Assembly: GCA_003577005.1 (NCBI GenBank)
Contig: QEUW01000123.1
Coordinates: forward strand, 1 to 17,764
Direction of reading: 5' to 3'
DNA: 17,764 nucleotides
From: Chloroflexota bacterium
GTDB lineage: Bacteria; Chloroflexota; Anaerolineae; Caldilineales; Caldilineaceae
Shown here: positions 1-6,468 of the stretch, one piece after another
Numbering within the stretch: the stretch's first letter is position 1
How the letters are laid out: every line of letters begins with the position of its first letter
The notes under the pieces: model-generated
What the model was told of the DNA's origin: nothing
What the model saw: only the letters and a program-made list of their open reading frames with translations
The model's database searches: none
Position numbers and translations under genes: made by a program

Positions 1-138
1 CAGAGACACGACAAAGAGGATCAAAAACAAGACAAAGAGGAACCAGGCAATATTACTGGCCGCCCCCGCTACACCGGCAAAACCGAGGACACCGGCTACC
101 AGCGCAATGATCAAAAATAGAACCGCCCAACGTAACAT
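1..138 (-). CDS. DUF1328 family small membrane protein (3' end outside window)
   Basis: The reverse strand from position 138 reads [20 protein letters not shown] and continues in frame to the window edge without a stop, giving 46 visible residues. DUF1328 (UPF0391, YtjA-like) proteins are usually about 50-60 residues with two hydrophobic helices. Here helix one is about residues 5-25, with a Gly/Ala-rich turn ([13 protein letters not shown]), and helix two is about residues 30-46. The ATG is preceded at 145-150 by AGGAG on the coding strand at good spacing, which fixes the start. The family has no assigned biochemical function and is often found with general-stress genes, which fits the neighbouring GlsB-like gene on the same strand. 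The family call is by sequence look only; the last few residues are missing. Confidence 0.85.
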   Translation of the reverse strand, partial: MLRWAVLFLIIALVAGVLGFAGVAGAASNIAWFLFVLFLILFVVSL

Positions 139-345
139 AGGTATTCTCCTTTCACATCTCGTTCAGCCGTGCTTCCACGTCGAAGCGAGATTAGGGTGTA
201 CTTATCATAACGGACGGGAGCGGTCCCGCCGTTATATACTGGTGAGTGGAGATGGAACTAGGCCCCCTTCACCTCCATGTTCACGCAATTGATGATTCCC
301 GTAGGACCATTCTGGCCAGTTCTACTTTACCACGAGGTTATCTCA

Positions 346-382
346 TACTGTATCCTCCACGATGGGGCCGGCGGATACAGTA
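346..382. repeat. Intergenic inverted repeat (10 bp stem, 17 nt loop)
   Basis: TACTGTATCC at 346-355 is perfectly repeated in inverse as GGATACAGTA at 373-382. It lies in the 368 bp gap between the DUF1328 and GlsB-like genes (139-506), in which no coding region is convincing. No T-tract follows on either strand, so it is not a typical intrinsic terminator. It could be a protein-binding site or an mRNA hairpin. Confidence 0.5.
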
Positions 383-421
383 CTGGTCACATAATACGTT
401 TTCTGGCGAGACGTAGCAGCG

Positions 422-510
422 GCTTAGAACCTATCCGAATAACGGTTGTGGGTTCGACAACTACACCTGCGAATAGAGTTGGCCACAGAGTGATTCGGAT
501 AGGCACTTAG
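422..510 (+). repeat. Palindromic repeat R1, copy 1
   Basis: This is the first of three copies of one repeat; the others are at 4677-4765 and, inverted and more diverged, at 11859-11938. Over the 83 bases 428-510 it matches 4683-4765 without gaps at 72 positions by my count. The ends are inverted repeats: CCTATCCGAAT near the left end is mirrored by ATTCGGATAGG near the right end, and the outer CTTAG/ACTTAG boxes are nearly mirrored too. The right end contains the TAA stop codon of the GlsB-like gene. There is no coding capacity. It could be a MITE or a REP-like 3'-end hairpin. Confidence 0.85.
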
Positions 511-782
511 TAACGAGGCCGCGTAAGCACGCCAACGATTACCACCAGTATAGCCGAACCGATCACTGCCCAAACGATGGGAAATGGCTGGTTATCCACT
601 GTAATAACAAAGAGTTCTGGCAATCCAAACTGCGTTGCCAGCCAGGTGCCCAGCCAGGCGCCGGCAAAGCCAACGACAATGGAAACCAGCAGACCGCCCA
701 GCGAATAGCCAGCTATGGCTTGCCCCAATGCACCACATATAGCGGCAATGACCAACAAGATTAGAAAACCAACCAGTGACAT
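507..782 (-). CDS. GlsB/YeaQ/YmgE family stress-response membrane protein
   Basis: This 91-residue protein begins MSLVGFLILLVIAAICGALG and has three predicted membrane segments (about 3-20, 27-47 and 66-85) separated by short loops. The Gly-rich pattern GQAIAGYSLGGLLVSIVVGF and the second-helix GAWLGTWLA are typical of the transglycosylase-associated (GlsB/YeaQ/YmgE) family, inner-membrane proteins of about 80-90 residues induced by stress. Their molecular role is not settled and the name 'transglycosylase-associated' is historical. The ATG is preceded by AGAAAGGAGAG, a strong ribosome-binding site. The stop codon TAA lies inside the right arm of repeat R1 copy 1. The next minus-strand gene downstream is the DUF1328 protein, another small stress-associated membrane protein. 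Confidence 0.9.
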   Translation of the reverse strand: MSLVGFLILLVIAAICGALGQAIAGYSLGGLLVSIVVGFAGAWLGTWLATQFGLPELFVITVDNQPFPIVWAVIGSAILVVIVGVLTRPRY

Positions 783-874
783 GCTCTCTCCTTTCTGAAC
801 TTACCAGTAACCGCCATCTTTGAATAGCCATTTGGGTATCTAAGTAGTCTCTGGGATTGTGCGGTTGGGCCGTA

Positions 875-1726
875 CTACTGGATCAAGTCCTCCGGCACCC
901 CATCGGGAAACTCAGCAGCAATGGCCTGCTGAATATTTTCGATGCGGTTCTCTGGGTTGGGATGGGTGCTAAAGAACTCAGGTGGTCGGGCCCCTTCACT
1001 AGAGGCTTCGAGGATCTCCATTACGCGGATCAGCGCACGTGGGTCATAGCCGGCCTCAGCCATAAAGCGGACGCCCAGACGGTCGGACTCGAGTTCGTCT
1101 TCGCGCCCGTACTTCATATTGACCAGTTGGCCGATCAGGATCGCCATCTGCGCCGCATATTGCCCGCTTTGCGGATTTTCTGGGTCCGAAGCGGCGACCA
1201 CCACAGCCCCGGTCAGCCCCTCGGTCAATTGAGCTTTGGCGATGCGTTCAGCGCTGTGCCGGCCTACTACGTGACCGATCTCATGACCCAAGACGCCGGC
1301 CAATTGTCCTTCGGTCTCAAGCTGTTCGTATAGCGCCTGAGTGATGAAAACCTGCCCCCCCGGCAAGGCAAAGGCATTGATCGTTTGGGAGTCGGCCAAC
1401 AGGTGGCACTCGAACGGGTAGTCGCTATCGCGTGCCGCGCTGTTGCGTGCCAACGCGGCACAGATTTCATCTATATGCGCCTGTGCCCGCTCATCAGGAT
1501 GGAGACCCCCGTGCTGTTGCGCCATCTGTGGCGCCGCTTGTAAGCCCAGCGCAATCTCTTGCTCTTTGGAAATGCTCACATACTGCGTCTCACCTGTAAT
1601 CTCGTTAAACGAGCGCGAGCCAAAATAGCTGATCAGGGCAATAGCGGCAATCGCCAGTGCAACCAGAATGCGACCGCCGCCCAGCGCACAGCCACCGCGT
1701 TGTGGCCTGCGAGAAAGCCGAACCAT
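875..1726 (-). CDS. M48 family zinc metalloprotease, membrane-anchored
   Basis: A 283-residue protein with a basic N-terminus, one transmembrane segment at about residues 20-36 (ILVALAIAAIALISYFG) and a peptidase M48 domain. The zinc site is visible: HEIGH with His148, Glu149 (catalytic base) and His152, and the third ligand in ELESD (Glu211, with Asp215), at the usual spacing. NAFALPGGQVFIT at about 117-129 and the C-terminal STHPNPENRI are also standard M48 signatures, closest to the BepA/LoiP/YcaL type. Such enzymes degrade misfolded or mislocalised proteins in the cell envelope. The single N-terminal helix predicts an extracytoplasmic catalytic domain. GAGGAGG sits just upstream of the ATG. 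The GH13 gene ends 69 bp upstream on the same strand, so co-transcription is possible. Confidence 0.93.
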   Translation of the reverse strand: MVRLSRRPQRGGCALGGGRILVALAIAAIALISYFGSRSFNEITGETQYVSISKEQEIALGLQAAPQMAQQHGGLHPDERAQAHIDEICAALARNSAARDSDYPFECHLLADSQTINAFALPGGQVFITQALYEQLETEGQLAGVLGHEIGHVVGRHSAERIAKAQLTEGLTGAVVVAASDPENPQSGQYAAQMAILIGQLVNMKYGREDELESDRLGVRFMAEAGYDPRALIRVMEILEASSEGARPPEFFSTHPNPENRIENIQQAIAAEFPDGVPEDLIQ

Positions 1727-1795
1727 AAAACCTCCTCATGAATTCAAGTGGAAACCAGTAATTTTCGAGACCGCCGGTGTGCTCGAGGGCTAGAC

Positions 1796-3643
1796 CTAGG
1801 AATCTTGGGACAGAATCACGACACTGTACGGGCCCACTGCGATTGGGCCGCTAAACGGCAGCCCATCGAACTCGCCCGCTTCGGCGTTGACCGGATCCGT
1901 TGCAACGGCGCCAAACCCCTCGTCGTAACCCTGCCAGTCGCTATTGAAGCGCACCTGCCAGCTGCCGCCAGCAGGTAGACCGATGCGGTAGTCGCCCAAT
2001 GCGCGGTTTGCCAGGTTAGCAACGGCAACGACGCTGTCACACGGGCCGCCCTGGTCCCAGCGATGGAATGCGATTACTTTTTCCTCCGGGTGCAGGTGAT
2101 ACACGGCCACTTGTTGGCCGGTAAGCCCACGTGTCGTCCCACGTAGGTTGCGTCGCAGGTGAATCAGGTCGCGATAGATAGCCAGAATGCCGCCAAGCGT
2201 CTCGACCCGCGACCAGTCGAGCGGATCCTCGTCGTGGAACCAGCGGTCTTCGAGAAATTCCTGGCCCTGAAAGAGCATTGGGATACCAGGTGCAGTCAGC
2301 AGCAGGGCGGCGGCCAAAGTGGAACGTTTCTTAGAAAACCAGCTCTCAACATTCCCTGGCCAGATCTCTTCGGGGATGCGCGCCCGGCCGTTGGCAACTT
2401 CGTCGTGCGACTCTGTATAAATGACCCGGTGGAAAGCATCGCCGTTATAGCGAGAGAGGAGCGCATCGCGCACGCTGTTCAAGTCGCGAAACGCATCATC
2501 GTTGGTGATGACCGCAGCGCGGATTGGATGGACAAAGTTGCCGTCCCACTGAGCGCCAAAACCTGCGCCACCTGCGCTCTGTTCTTTGACCAGGAACGTA
2601 TTATCGCGCAGGTCTTCGGCAATGTTGAGCGCATTGGGGTAGCGAGCGCTGATCTCCTCGTTGATCCATTGCATAAGACCCCAACCTTCGGCCAGATCGG
2701 TAGCCGGGCTGCCTTCGTTGCCATGTACGTTGCGGATATATGCTGTAGCATCCCAGCGCAGGCCATCGACATGATATTCTTCAAACCACATGACCGCGTT
2801 GTCTCGTAAAAACTGGCGCACTTCGCCACGGCCGAAGTCGGGGCGAGTAGCGCCCCAAGGGGTCTCGGCGCGCCAGTCATTGTAGAAGTAGATCCCGCCA
2901 CCGTCGTTCTCACTCCAGCCATCGAAGCGCCAGAGGTCCAGATCGCCCGGCCCCAGGTGGTTATAGACCACATCGACGAGAATGCCGATCCCGTGGGCAT
3001 GGCAAGCCCTGACAAACTCCTGAAAGGCTTGTGGGCCGCCATATTCGCTTTCGATGGCAAAAGGGTGGGCGGGGTTGTACCCCCACGAGTGACCACCCGG
3101 AAACTCAAAAAAGGGCATCACTTCGACACAGTTGATCCCTAAATCACGCAGATGAGGGATCTGTTCGATGGCGCTGTGGAAGGTGCCCGGCCGGTTCCCA
3201 GGCTGTGTACGAAAGGTGCCGATATGTAACTCATAGATCACAAGTTCGTTCCAGGGCGGCAGAGTGTATGCATCTTCTGCCCAATCGAAGGAAGGATCGG
3301 TTACAATCGCGTTGCCTACTGAGCTTGTCACTTCGCGCGCGTACGGGTCGATACGCCACAGTTGCTGGTCTCCATTATGGATTAGATAGCGATATTCATC
3401 GCCCACGCGTGCGTTGGGAATATCGCCAGACCAGTAGCCGTGCTCCTCCCGCGCCAACGGGTTGGCTTTGGCGCCCCAATCATTAAAGTTACCTGCGACA
3501 AAAACCTGGCCGGCATTGGGCGCCCAGACTCGGAAGGACACGCCGCCATCAAACGGCCGCGCCCCCATGCCCAGGTGAGGGGAGGGGAGAGCGTTTGTTG
3601 CGCCGCGACGCTGGCTCTCCGTAGGCAGATGTTGGTCTGTCAT
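1796..3643 (-). CDS. GH13 family 1,4-alpha-glucan branching-enzyme-like protein
   Basis: With the start at 3643 the protein has 615 residues. An N-terminal CBM48-like domain lies at about residues 30-110 (SFRVWAPNAGQVFVAGNFND). The GH13 barrel follows, with region I DVVYNH at 224-229, the nucleophile Asp298 in DGLRWDAT, the acid/base Glu343 in NIAEDL, and His413-Asp414 in ESHDE. A C-terminal beta domain completes it. All catalytic residues are present, so the enzyme should be active, most likely transferring alpha-1,4 chains to form alpha-1,6 branches in glycogen. The organisation resembles GlgB and also TreZ-type trehalohydrolases and alpha-amylases, so exact specificity is uncertain. An in-frame ATG lies further upstream at 3742, but family alignment and AAGGGA upstream favour 3643. 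No other glycogen gene is nearby. Confidence 0.88.
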   Translation of the reverse strand: MTDQHLPTESQRRGATNALPSPHLGMGARPFDGGVSFRVWAPNAGQVFVAGNFNDWGAKANPLAREEHGYWSGDIPNARVGDEYRYLIHNGDQQLWRIDPYAREVTSSVGNAIVTDPSFDWAEDAYTLPPWNELVIYELHIGTFRTQPGNRPGTFHSAIEQIPHLRDLGINCVEVMPFFEFPGGHSWGYNPAHPFAIESEYGGPQAFQEFVRACHAHGIGILVDVVYNHLGPGDLDLWRFDGWSENDGGGIYFYNDWRAETPWGATRPDFGRGEVRQFLRDNAVMWFEEYHVDGLRWDATAYIRNVHGNEGSPATDLAEGWGLMQWINEEISARYPNALNIAEDLRDNTFLVKEQSAGGAGFGAQWDGNFVHPIRAAVITNDDAFRDLNSVRDALLSRYNGDAFHRVIYTESHDEVANGRARIPEEIWPGNVESWFSKKRSTLAAALLLTAPGIPMLFQGQEFLEDRWFHDEDPLDWSRVETLGGILAIYRDLIHLRRNLRGTTRGLTGQQVAVYHLHPEEKVIAFHRWDQGGPCDSVVAVANLANRALGDYRIGLPAGGSWQVRFNSDWQGYDEGFGAVATDPVNAEAGEFDGLPFSGPIAVGPYSVVILSQDS

Positions 3644-4155
3644 TAAATGTTGTTCCCTTGTTCCTATTCGTGTTCTTATACGTTTACTGATGCGCAAGCT
3701 ACCTGCTGATAAAATTAGCCGAACTTTGCTAGTCACAGCCAATGGGCATGCCGAAGCAGCAACTCTACTGTAAGAACAACCGGTTAAAGAGGGTATAGGT
3801 CAAGATACAGGGCACAGACAGATTCCAGACATACATTTCGCGTTCTCACCGGCTGAAGACGAGTCGTTGCGGCAGCTTTTTCGCTGCGGCCACACCTTTT
3901 CTCTTGGTTTTGCAAAGTCTGGCAGGATAGTACAGTGCTGTACCTTGAACTGTATCTTTTTAGGCGGTGGCGGTATAATCCAATTTCTTAGTACTTGCGA
4001 TATAGTGAGCGTGGTTGAATGGATTCTGAGTATAGAGATCATAGACCTTGAGTATAGAAAACGGAGGTTATACGGCTTTACTTGTCGCAGGATTACTTGT
4101 TACAGGGCCGATAAAGATTTTGTGCAATCTATAACTCTCATTCGAGGAACGGCTG
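3644..4155. other. Divergent intergenic region, 512 bp, no gene supported
   Basis: This spacer separates the minus-strand GH13 gene from the plus-strand receiver-like gene and must hold promoters for both. A perfect TATAAT lies at 3974-3979 on the plus strand, but the nearest -35-like hexamer (TTGAAC, 3945-3950) is 23 bp away, so I do not assign a promoter. The direct repeat GAGTATAGA occurs around 4028 and 4052. The open frames here are Cys- and Arg-rich and unlike any family, and I treat them as non-coding. Confidence 0.5.
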
Positions 4156-4668
4156 ATGAGTACGGCAAACGGGCGTGTACCCCATTTGATTATATTGGCA
4201 AATGAACCTAGAATGTTGCGTGAAATGCTGCAAAGGGCGCTGGATGGCACGCCGGGTTTTATTGTTGTCGATCAAAATGCCGAGCTTCACCAGCTTGCCG
4301 ACCTTTTGCAACAAGTGCAATTAGATTGGCTTGTGGTTACGCTTGGCGCCGATGGGGAGATCGAGCGCGAGGCTCTTGCCTGGCTAAAACGTACTCCCTC
4401 TCTCTCGTTGTTGGCCCTTACCGCCGACGGCTCGATGGGAGAGATCTTCCTCAAAACCTCTGAACAGGAAGTACTCAAGTTCACTCTGATCGAAATATCG
4501 CTCACTGCGCTCCTTACTATCTTGAGCTATAAGTGGGATGATCCGCACCTACCGCATGTGCTTTGTACTCTTCGGGTTCTTCAAGGTGGCCACCATCGCT
4601 ACCAGGAACCGCGAGCGCAACGCATGGTCGGCTGGCGGCAAACTGTCAAGCCCCCCCTGGCAAAGTAG
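4156..4668 (+). CDS. Receiver-like (pseudo-receiver) protein, orphan, odd C-terminus
   Basis: The 170-residue product opens with a receiver-domain pattern: LIILANEPRMLREMLQRAL at 11-29, then DWLVVTLG at 57-64. In a true receiver the acidic pair would replace Asn16-Glu17 and the phospho-acceptor Asp would sit at Thr62. The domain therefore looks folded but not phosphorylatable in the normal way. No DNA-binding helix-turn-helix follows. After about residue 127 the sequence becomes Pro-, His- and Arg-rich and no longer resembles a domain, so the tail may be a read-on into unrelated DNA. GAGGAA lies just upstream of the ATG. The gene precedes the kinase/regulator block on the same strand, which suggests a role in the same signalling pathway. 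Repeat R1 copy 2 starts 8 bp after the stop. Confidence 0.65.
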   Translation: MSTANGRVPHLIILANEPRMLREMLQRALDGTPGFIVVDQNAELHQLADLLQQVQLDWLVVTLGADGEIEREALAWLKRTPSLSLLALTADGSMGEIFLKTSEQEVLKFTLIEISLTALLTILSYKWDDPHLPHVLCTLRVLQGGHHRYQEPRAQRMVGWRQTVKPPLAK

Positions 4669-4676
4669 TGGTGGCG

Positions 4677-4765
4677 ACTTAGAACCTATCCGAATAACGG
4701 TTGCGGGTTCGACAACTACACCGACGAATGAGCTTCGTCGCAGAGTTATTCGGATAGGCACTTAG
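4677..4765 (+). repeat. Palindromic repeat R1, copy 2
   Basis: This is the same repeat as 422-510, in the same orientation, bounded by ACTTAG at both ends (4677-4682 and 4760-4765). CCTATCCGAATAAC (4685-4698) is perfectly mirrored by GTTATTCGGATAGG near the right end. Towards the centre TTGCG pairs with CGCAG, where copy 1 has TTGTG pairing with CACAG. That is a paired T-A to C-G change that keeps the stem. The right boundary box is shared with the next inverted-repeat module. Confidence 0.85.
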
Positions 4766-4860
4766 TGGTTCTCTCGCTAAATAAATACTGTTTTCTGCCT
4801 TTTTAGTCGAGTGTCAGGCATGAATTCTGGTTTAGGAACTTAGCGAGAGGACCACTTAGT
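4760..4860. repeat. Second inverted-repeat module (MITE-like), abutting R1 copy 2
   Basis: GGTTCTCTCGCTAA (4767-4780) is mirrored by TTAGCGAGAGGACC (4840-4853) with one mismatch. Both arms are flanked outside by the direct repeat ACTTAGT (4760-4766 and 4854-4860). Terminal inverted repeats plus flanking direct repeats and a ~60 bp AT-rich interior without an ORF is the layout of a miniature transposable element. I see no other copy of these arms in the window. Confidence 0.6.
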
Positions 4861-4989
4861 AGAGGTGACAACATAAAAGTAAAAAATAAAGGTAAAAAGG
4901 CAGGGGAGGCAGGCAACGCTGATAGTCTCTTTTACCTTTGCCGCGGCATCAAAGCAACCACGGTATGGTCAATTAAAGGACCATTAAAG

Positions 4990-5010
4990 ATGTTAACTAC
5001 TCATGAATGA
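4990..5010 (+). CDS. Candidate 6-codon upstream ORF overlapping the kinase start
   Basis: ATG at 4990 opens a frame encoding MLTTHE and stopping with TGA at 5008-5010, which overlaps the kinase ATG at 5003. AAAGGA (4975-4980) lies 9 nt before this ATG, a usable ribosome-binding site, while the kinase ATG itself has none at proper spacing. The arrangement suggests translational coupling of the kinase to a minicistron. It is too short to prove from sequence; a single-base indel joining the two frames is the alternative. Confidence 0.35.
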   Translation: MLTTHE

Positions 5011-5692
5011 TCGATGGATCGGCACAAGAAATCGCCTCCTGGAAGGTCAGGAGGCAGAGCGCCAGCGCATCGCTCAAGCTTTGCATGATGGTCCTCTCCA
5101 AGATCTCCATAGTCTTGATTTTGGGTTGATGATGTTGGCGCGCCACCTGGACGGAGAAGCGGCCAAGAGCGAGTGGGTAGCTATGCGAACGACACTGCAA
5201 TCGGTGTCGCGCCATTTGCGCACGTTGTGCCAGGACCTCCGTCCCCCGGCGCTGGGCCCTTTTGGGCTGAGTGTGGTGCTGCATTCGTACGCCGAAAATT
5301 TCCAACTGCTCCACCCGGAGATCAAGGTTGATCTCGATCTAGCCCAAGATGACCAGCAATTACCACAACCGGTACGGACTGTCTTTTATCGTATCTACCA
5401 ACATGCCTTGCGCAATATCGCTCAACACGCAGAAGCTCAACATGTTCGCATTACGTTGCGCCTTACTTCTGGGTGGGTCATTATGACAATAGAAGATGAT
5501 GGGGTCGGTTTTGATCCCTCGGGGATAGGGCTAGACTGGGCCCGGCAAGGCCGCTTTGGCCTTTTTGAGTCCCTGCAACTGGCAGCTGCTGTCAACGGTG
5601 AGTTGGAAATCGACTCTGCACCCAACCGTGGCGTCCGCCTGCGAGCCGTGGCGCCTCTTCCGTCACAAAATGGCGTTTCGCCCGGAGACTGA
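5003..5692 (+). CDS. Cytosolic sensor-less histidine kinase (HisKA_3 / HATPase_c, NarL type)
   Basis: The 229-residue protein is just the transmitter. The HisKA_3 dimerisation helix carries the phospho-accepting His28 in QRIAQALHDGPLQDL. LRPPALGPFGL at 79-89 is the typical linker. The ATP-binding domain has its N-box at YQHALRNIAQHA (Asn138), the G1 box at DDGVGFD (165-171) and a G2-like GRFGLFES at 183-190. There is no transmembrane segment, PAS, GAF or HAMP domain, so any signal must come from a partner protein or from the short N-terminus. An in-frame stop lies just upstream (4994-4996), so no longer N-terminus exists in this frame. The start has a poor ribosome-binding site and overlaps a 6-codon ORF. 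The cognate regulator begins 4 nt after the stop; the two are clearly one operon. Confidence 0.92.
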   Translation: MNDRWIGTRNRLLEGQEAERQRIAQALHDGPLQDLHSLDFGLMMLARHLDGEAAKSEWVAMRTTLQSVSRHLRTLCQDLRPPALGPFGLSVVLHSYAENFQLLHPEIKVDLDLAQDDQQLPQPVRTVFYRIYQHALRNIAQHAEAQHVRITLRLTSGWVIMTIEDDGVGFDPSGIGLDWARQGRFGLFESLQLAAAVNGELEIDSAPNRGVRLRAVAPLPSQNGVSPGD

Positions 5693-5695
5693 GGG

Positions 5696-6328
5696 ATGTC
5701 CAAGATACGCGTCTTGCTGGCCGATGACCACCCCATTGTCCGTACAGGGATACGTGCCATGCTCCAGAGCGCGGTCGATATCGATGTTGTCGCCGAAGCC
5801 AAGAGTGGCGCCGAGGCGTTAGCCCTGGTAGAGTTGCTCCAGCCCGATGTCCTCTTGCTCGACATGGAGATGCCCGGCATGTCGGGGGTCGATGTGGCGA
5901 AAAGGCTCAAAATCTTAGATTCTGCTGTACGCGTCCTTGCGCTCAGCGCCTATGATGATGCCCAGTATGTCCGCAATCTGTTGGCTAGCGGCGCAGCCGG
6001 CTACCTGACCAAAGAGGAAGCCCCCGAGATGATTATCGACGCGGTGCGTGGGGTGGCGCGGGGTGAAGAAGGCTGGCTTAGCCGCCGGGCTGTCGCCAAG
6101 GTGACGGCCTGGGCGCGTCAGGAACAAGATGACAGCGGTAAAATCACCGAGCGTGAACAGGAGGTGTTGGGCCTGGTGGTAGCAGGCAAGACCAATCAAG
6201 AGATCGCCCTGGCGCTCAAGATCAGCGAGAAGACCGTGGAAAAACATGTCGGTTCGATCCTTAGTAAGTTGGGTGTCGCCTCCCGTGTCGAGGCGGCCGT
6301 CCAGGCTGTGCAACGAGGATTGGTCTGA
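5696..6328 (+). CDS. NarL/FixJ family response regulator
   Basis: A canonical 210-residue response regulator. The receiver domain spans about 1-120, with the acidic pair Asp10-Asp11 in LLADDHPIVR, the phospho-acceptor Asp56 in LLLDMEMPG, and the conserved Lys in GAAGYLTKEE. A LuxR-type helix-turn-helix spans about 146-208: ITEREQEVLGLVVAGKTNQE and SEKTVEKHVGSILSKLGV. GGAG at 5684-5687, inside the end of the kinase gene, is its ribosome-binding site. It is the obvious partner of the HisKA_3 kinase just upstream and should bind DNA as a phosphorylated dimer. Transcription ends at the strong hairpin at 6391-6427. Its targets are unknown; the nearby stress genes are plausible. Confidence 0.95.
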   Translation: MSKIRVLLADDHPIVRTGIRAMLQSAVDIDVVAEAKSGAEALALVELLQPDVLLLDMEMPGMSGVDVAKRLKILDSAVRVLALSAYDDAQYVRNLLASGAAGYLTKEEAPEMIIDAVRGVARGEEGWLSRRAVAKVTAWARQEQDDSGKITEREQEVLGLVVAGKTNQEIALALKISEKTVEKHVGSILSKLGVASRVEAAVQAVQRGLV

Positions 6329-6390
6329 GAAAGCTTAAGGTAGGGATTCCCCTACTCGACTGTAGCGTGACTCCCCATATACAACAAGCA

Positions 6391-6435
6391 AAAAGGGAGA
6401 TACACTTCTGAAGTGTATCTCCCTTTTCGTTTTTC
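6391..6435 (+). terminator. Strong intrinsic terminator after the response regulator gene
   Basis: AAAAGGGAGATACACTTC (6391-6408) and its exact reverse complement (6410-6427) form an 18 bp stem, followed on the plus strand by CGTTTTTC. The A-run at the left arm also gives a T-run on the other strand, so it may act in both directions. It separates the kinase/regulator operon from the next regulator gene, which must then have its own promoter in 6436-6468 or further in. Confidence 0.9.
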
Positions 6436-6468
6436 TTTGAATGTCTGCCAAGGATAGACTTTGACACT

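Noticed and set aside
436..470. tRNA-like GGTTCGA segment inside repeat R1
   Set aside because: It resembles a T-loop by chance. No acceptor stem, anticodon arm or D-arm can be placed around it, and the element is a simple palindrome.
857..1333. Plus-strand open frame of 158 codons opposite the M48 gene
   Set aside because: It lies antisense to a well-supported metalloprotease with intact catalytic motifs, and its translation has no domain character.
2159..2809. Plus-strand open frame of 216 codons opposite the GH13 gene
   Set aside because: It mirrors the codon structure of the branching-enzyme gene and has no ribosome-binding site or recognisable domain.
3945..3979. Promoter with TTGAAC and perfect TATAAT
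   Set aside because: The boxes are 23 bp apart, well outside the normal 16-18 bp, so only the -10-like box remains.
3867..4205. Plus-strand open frame of 112 codons before the receiver-like gene
   Set aside because: It is Cys-rich, resembles no family, overlaps the supported start at 4156 and has no ribosome-binding site.
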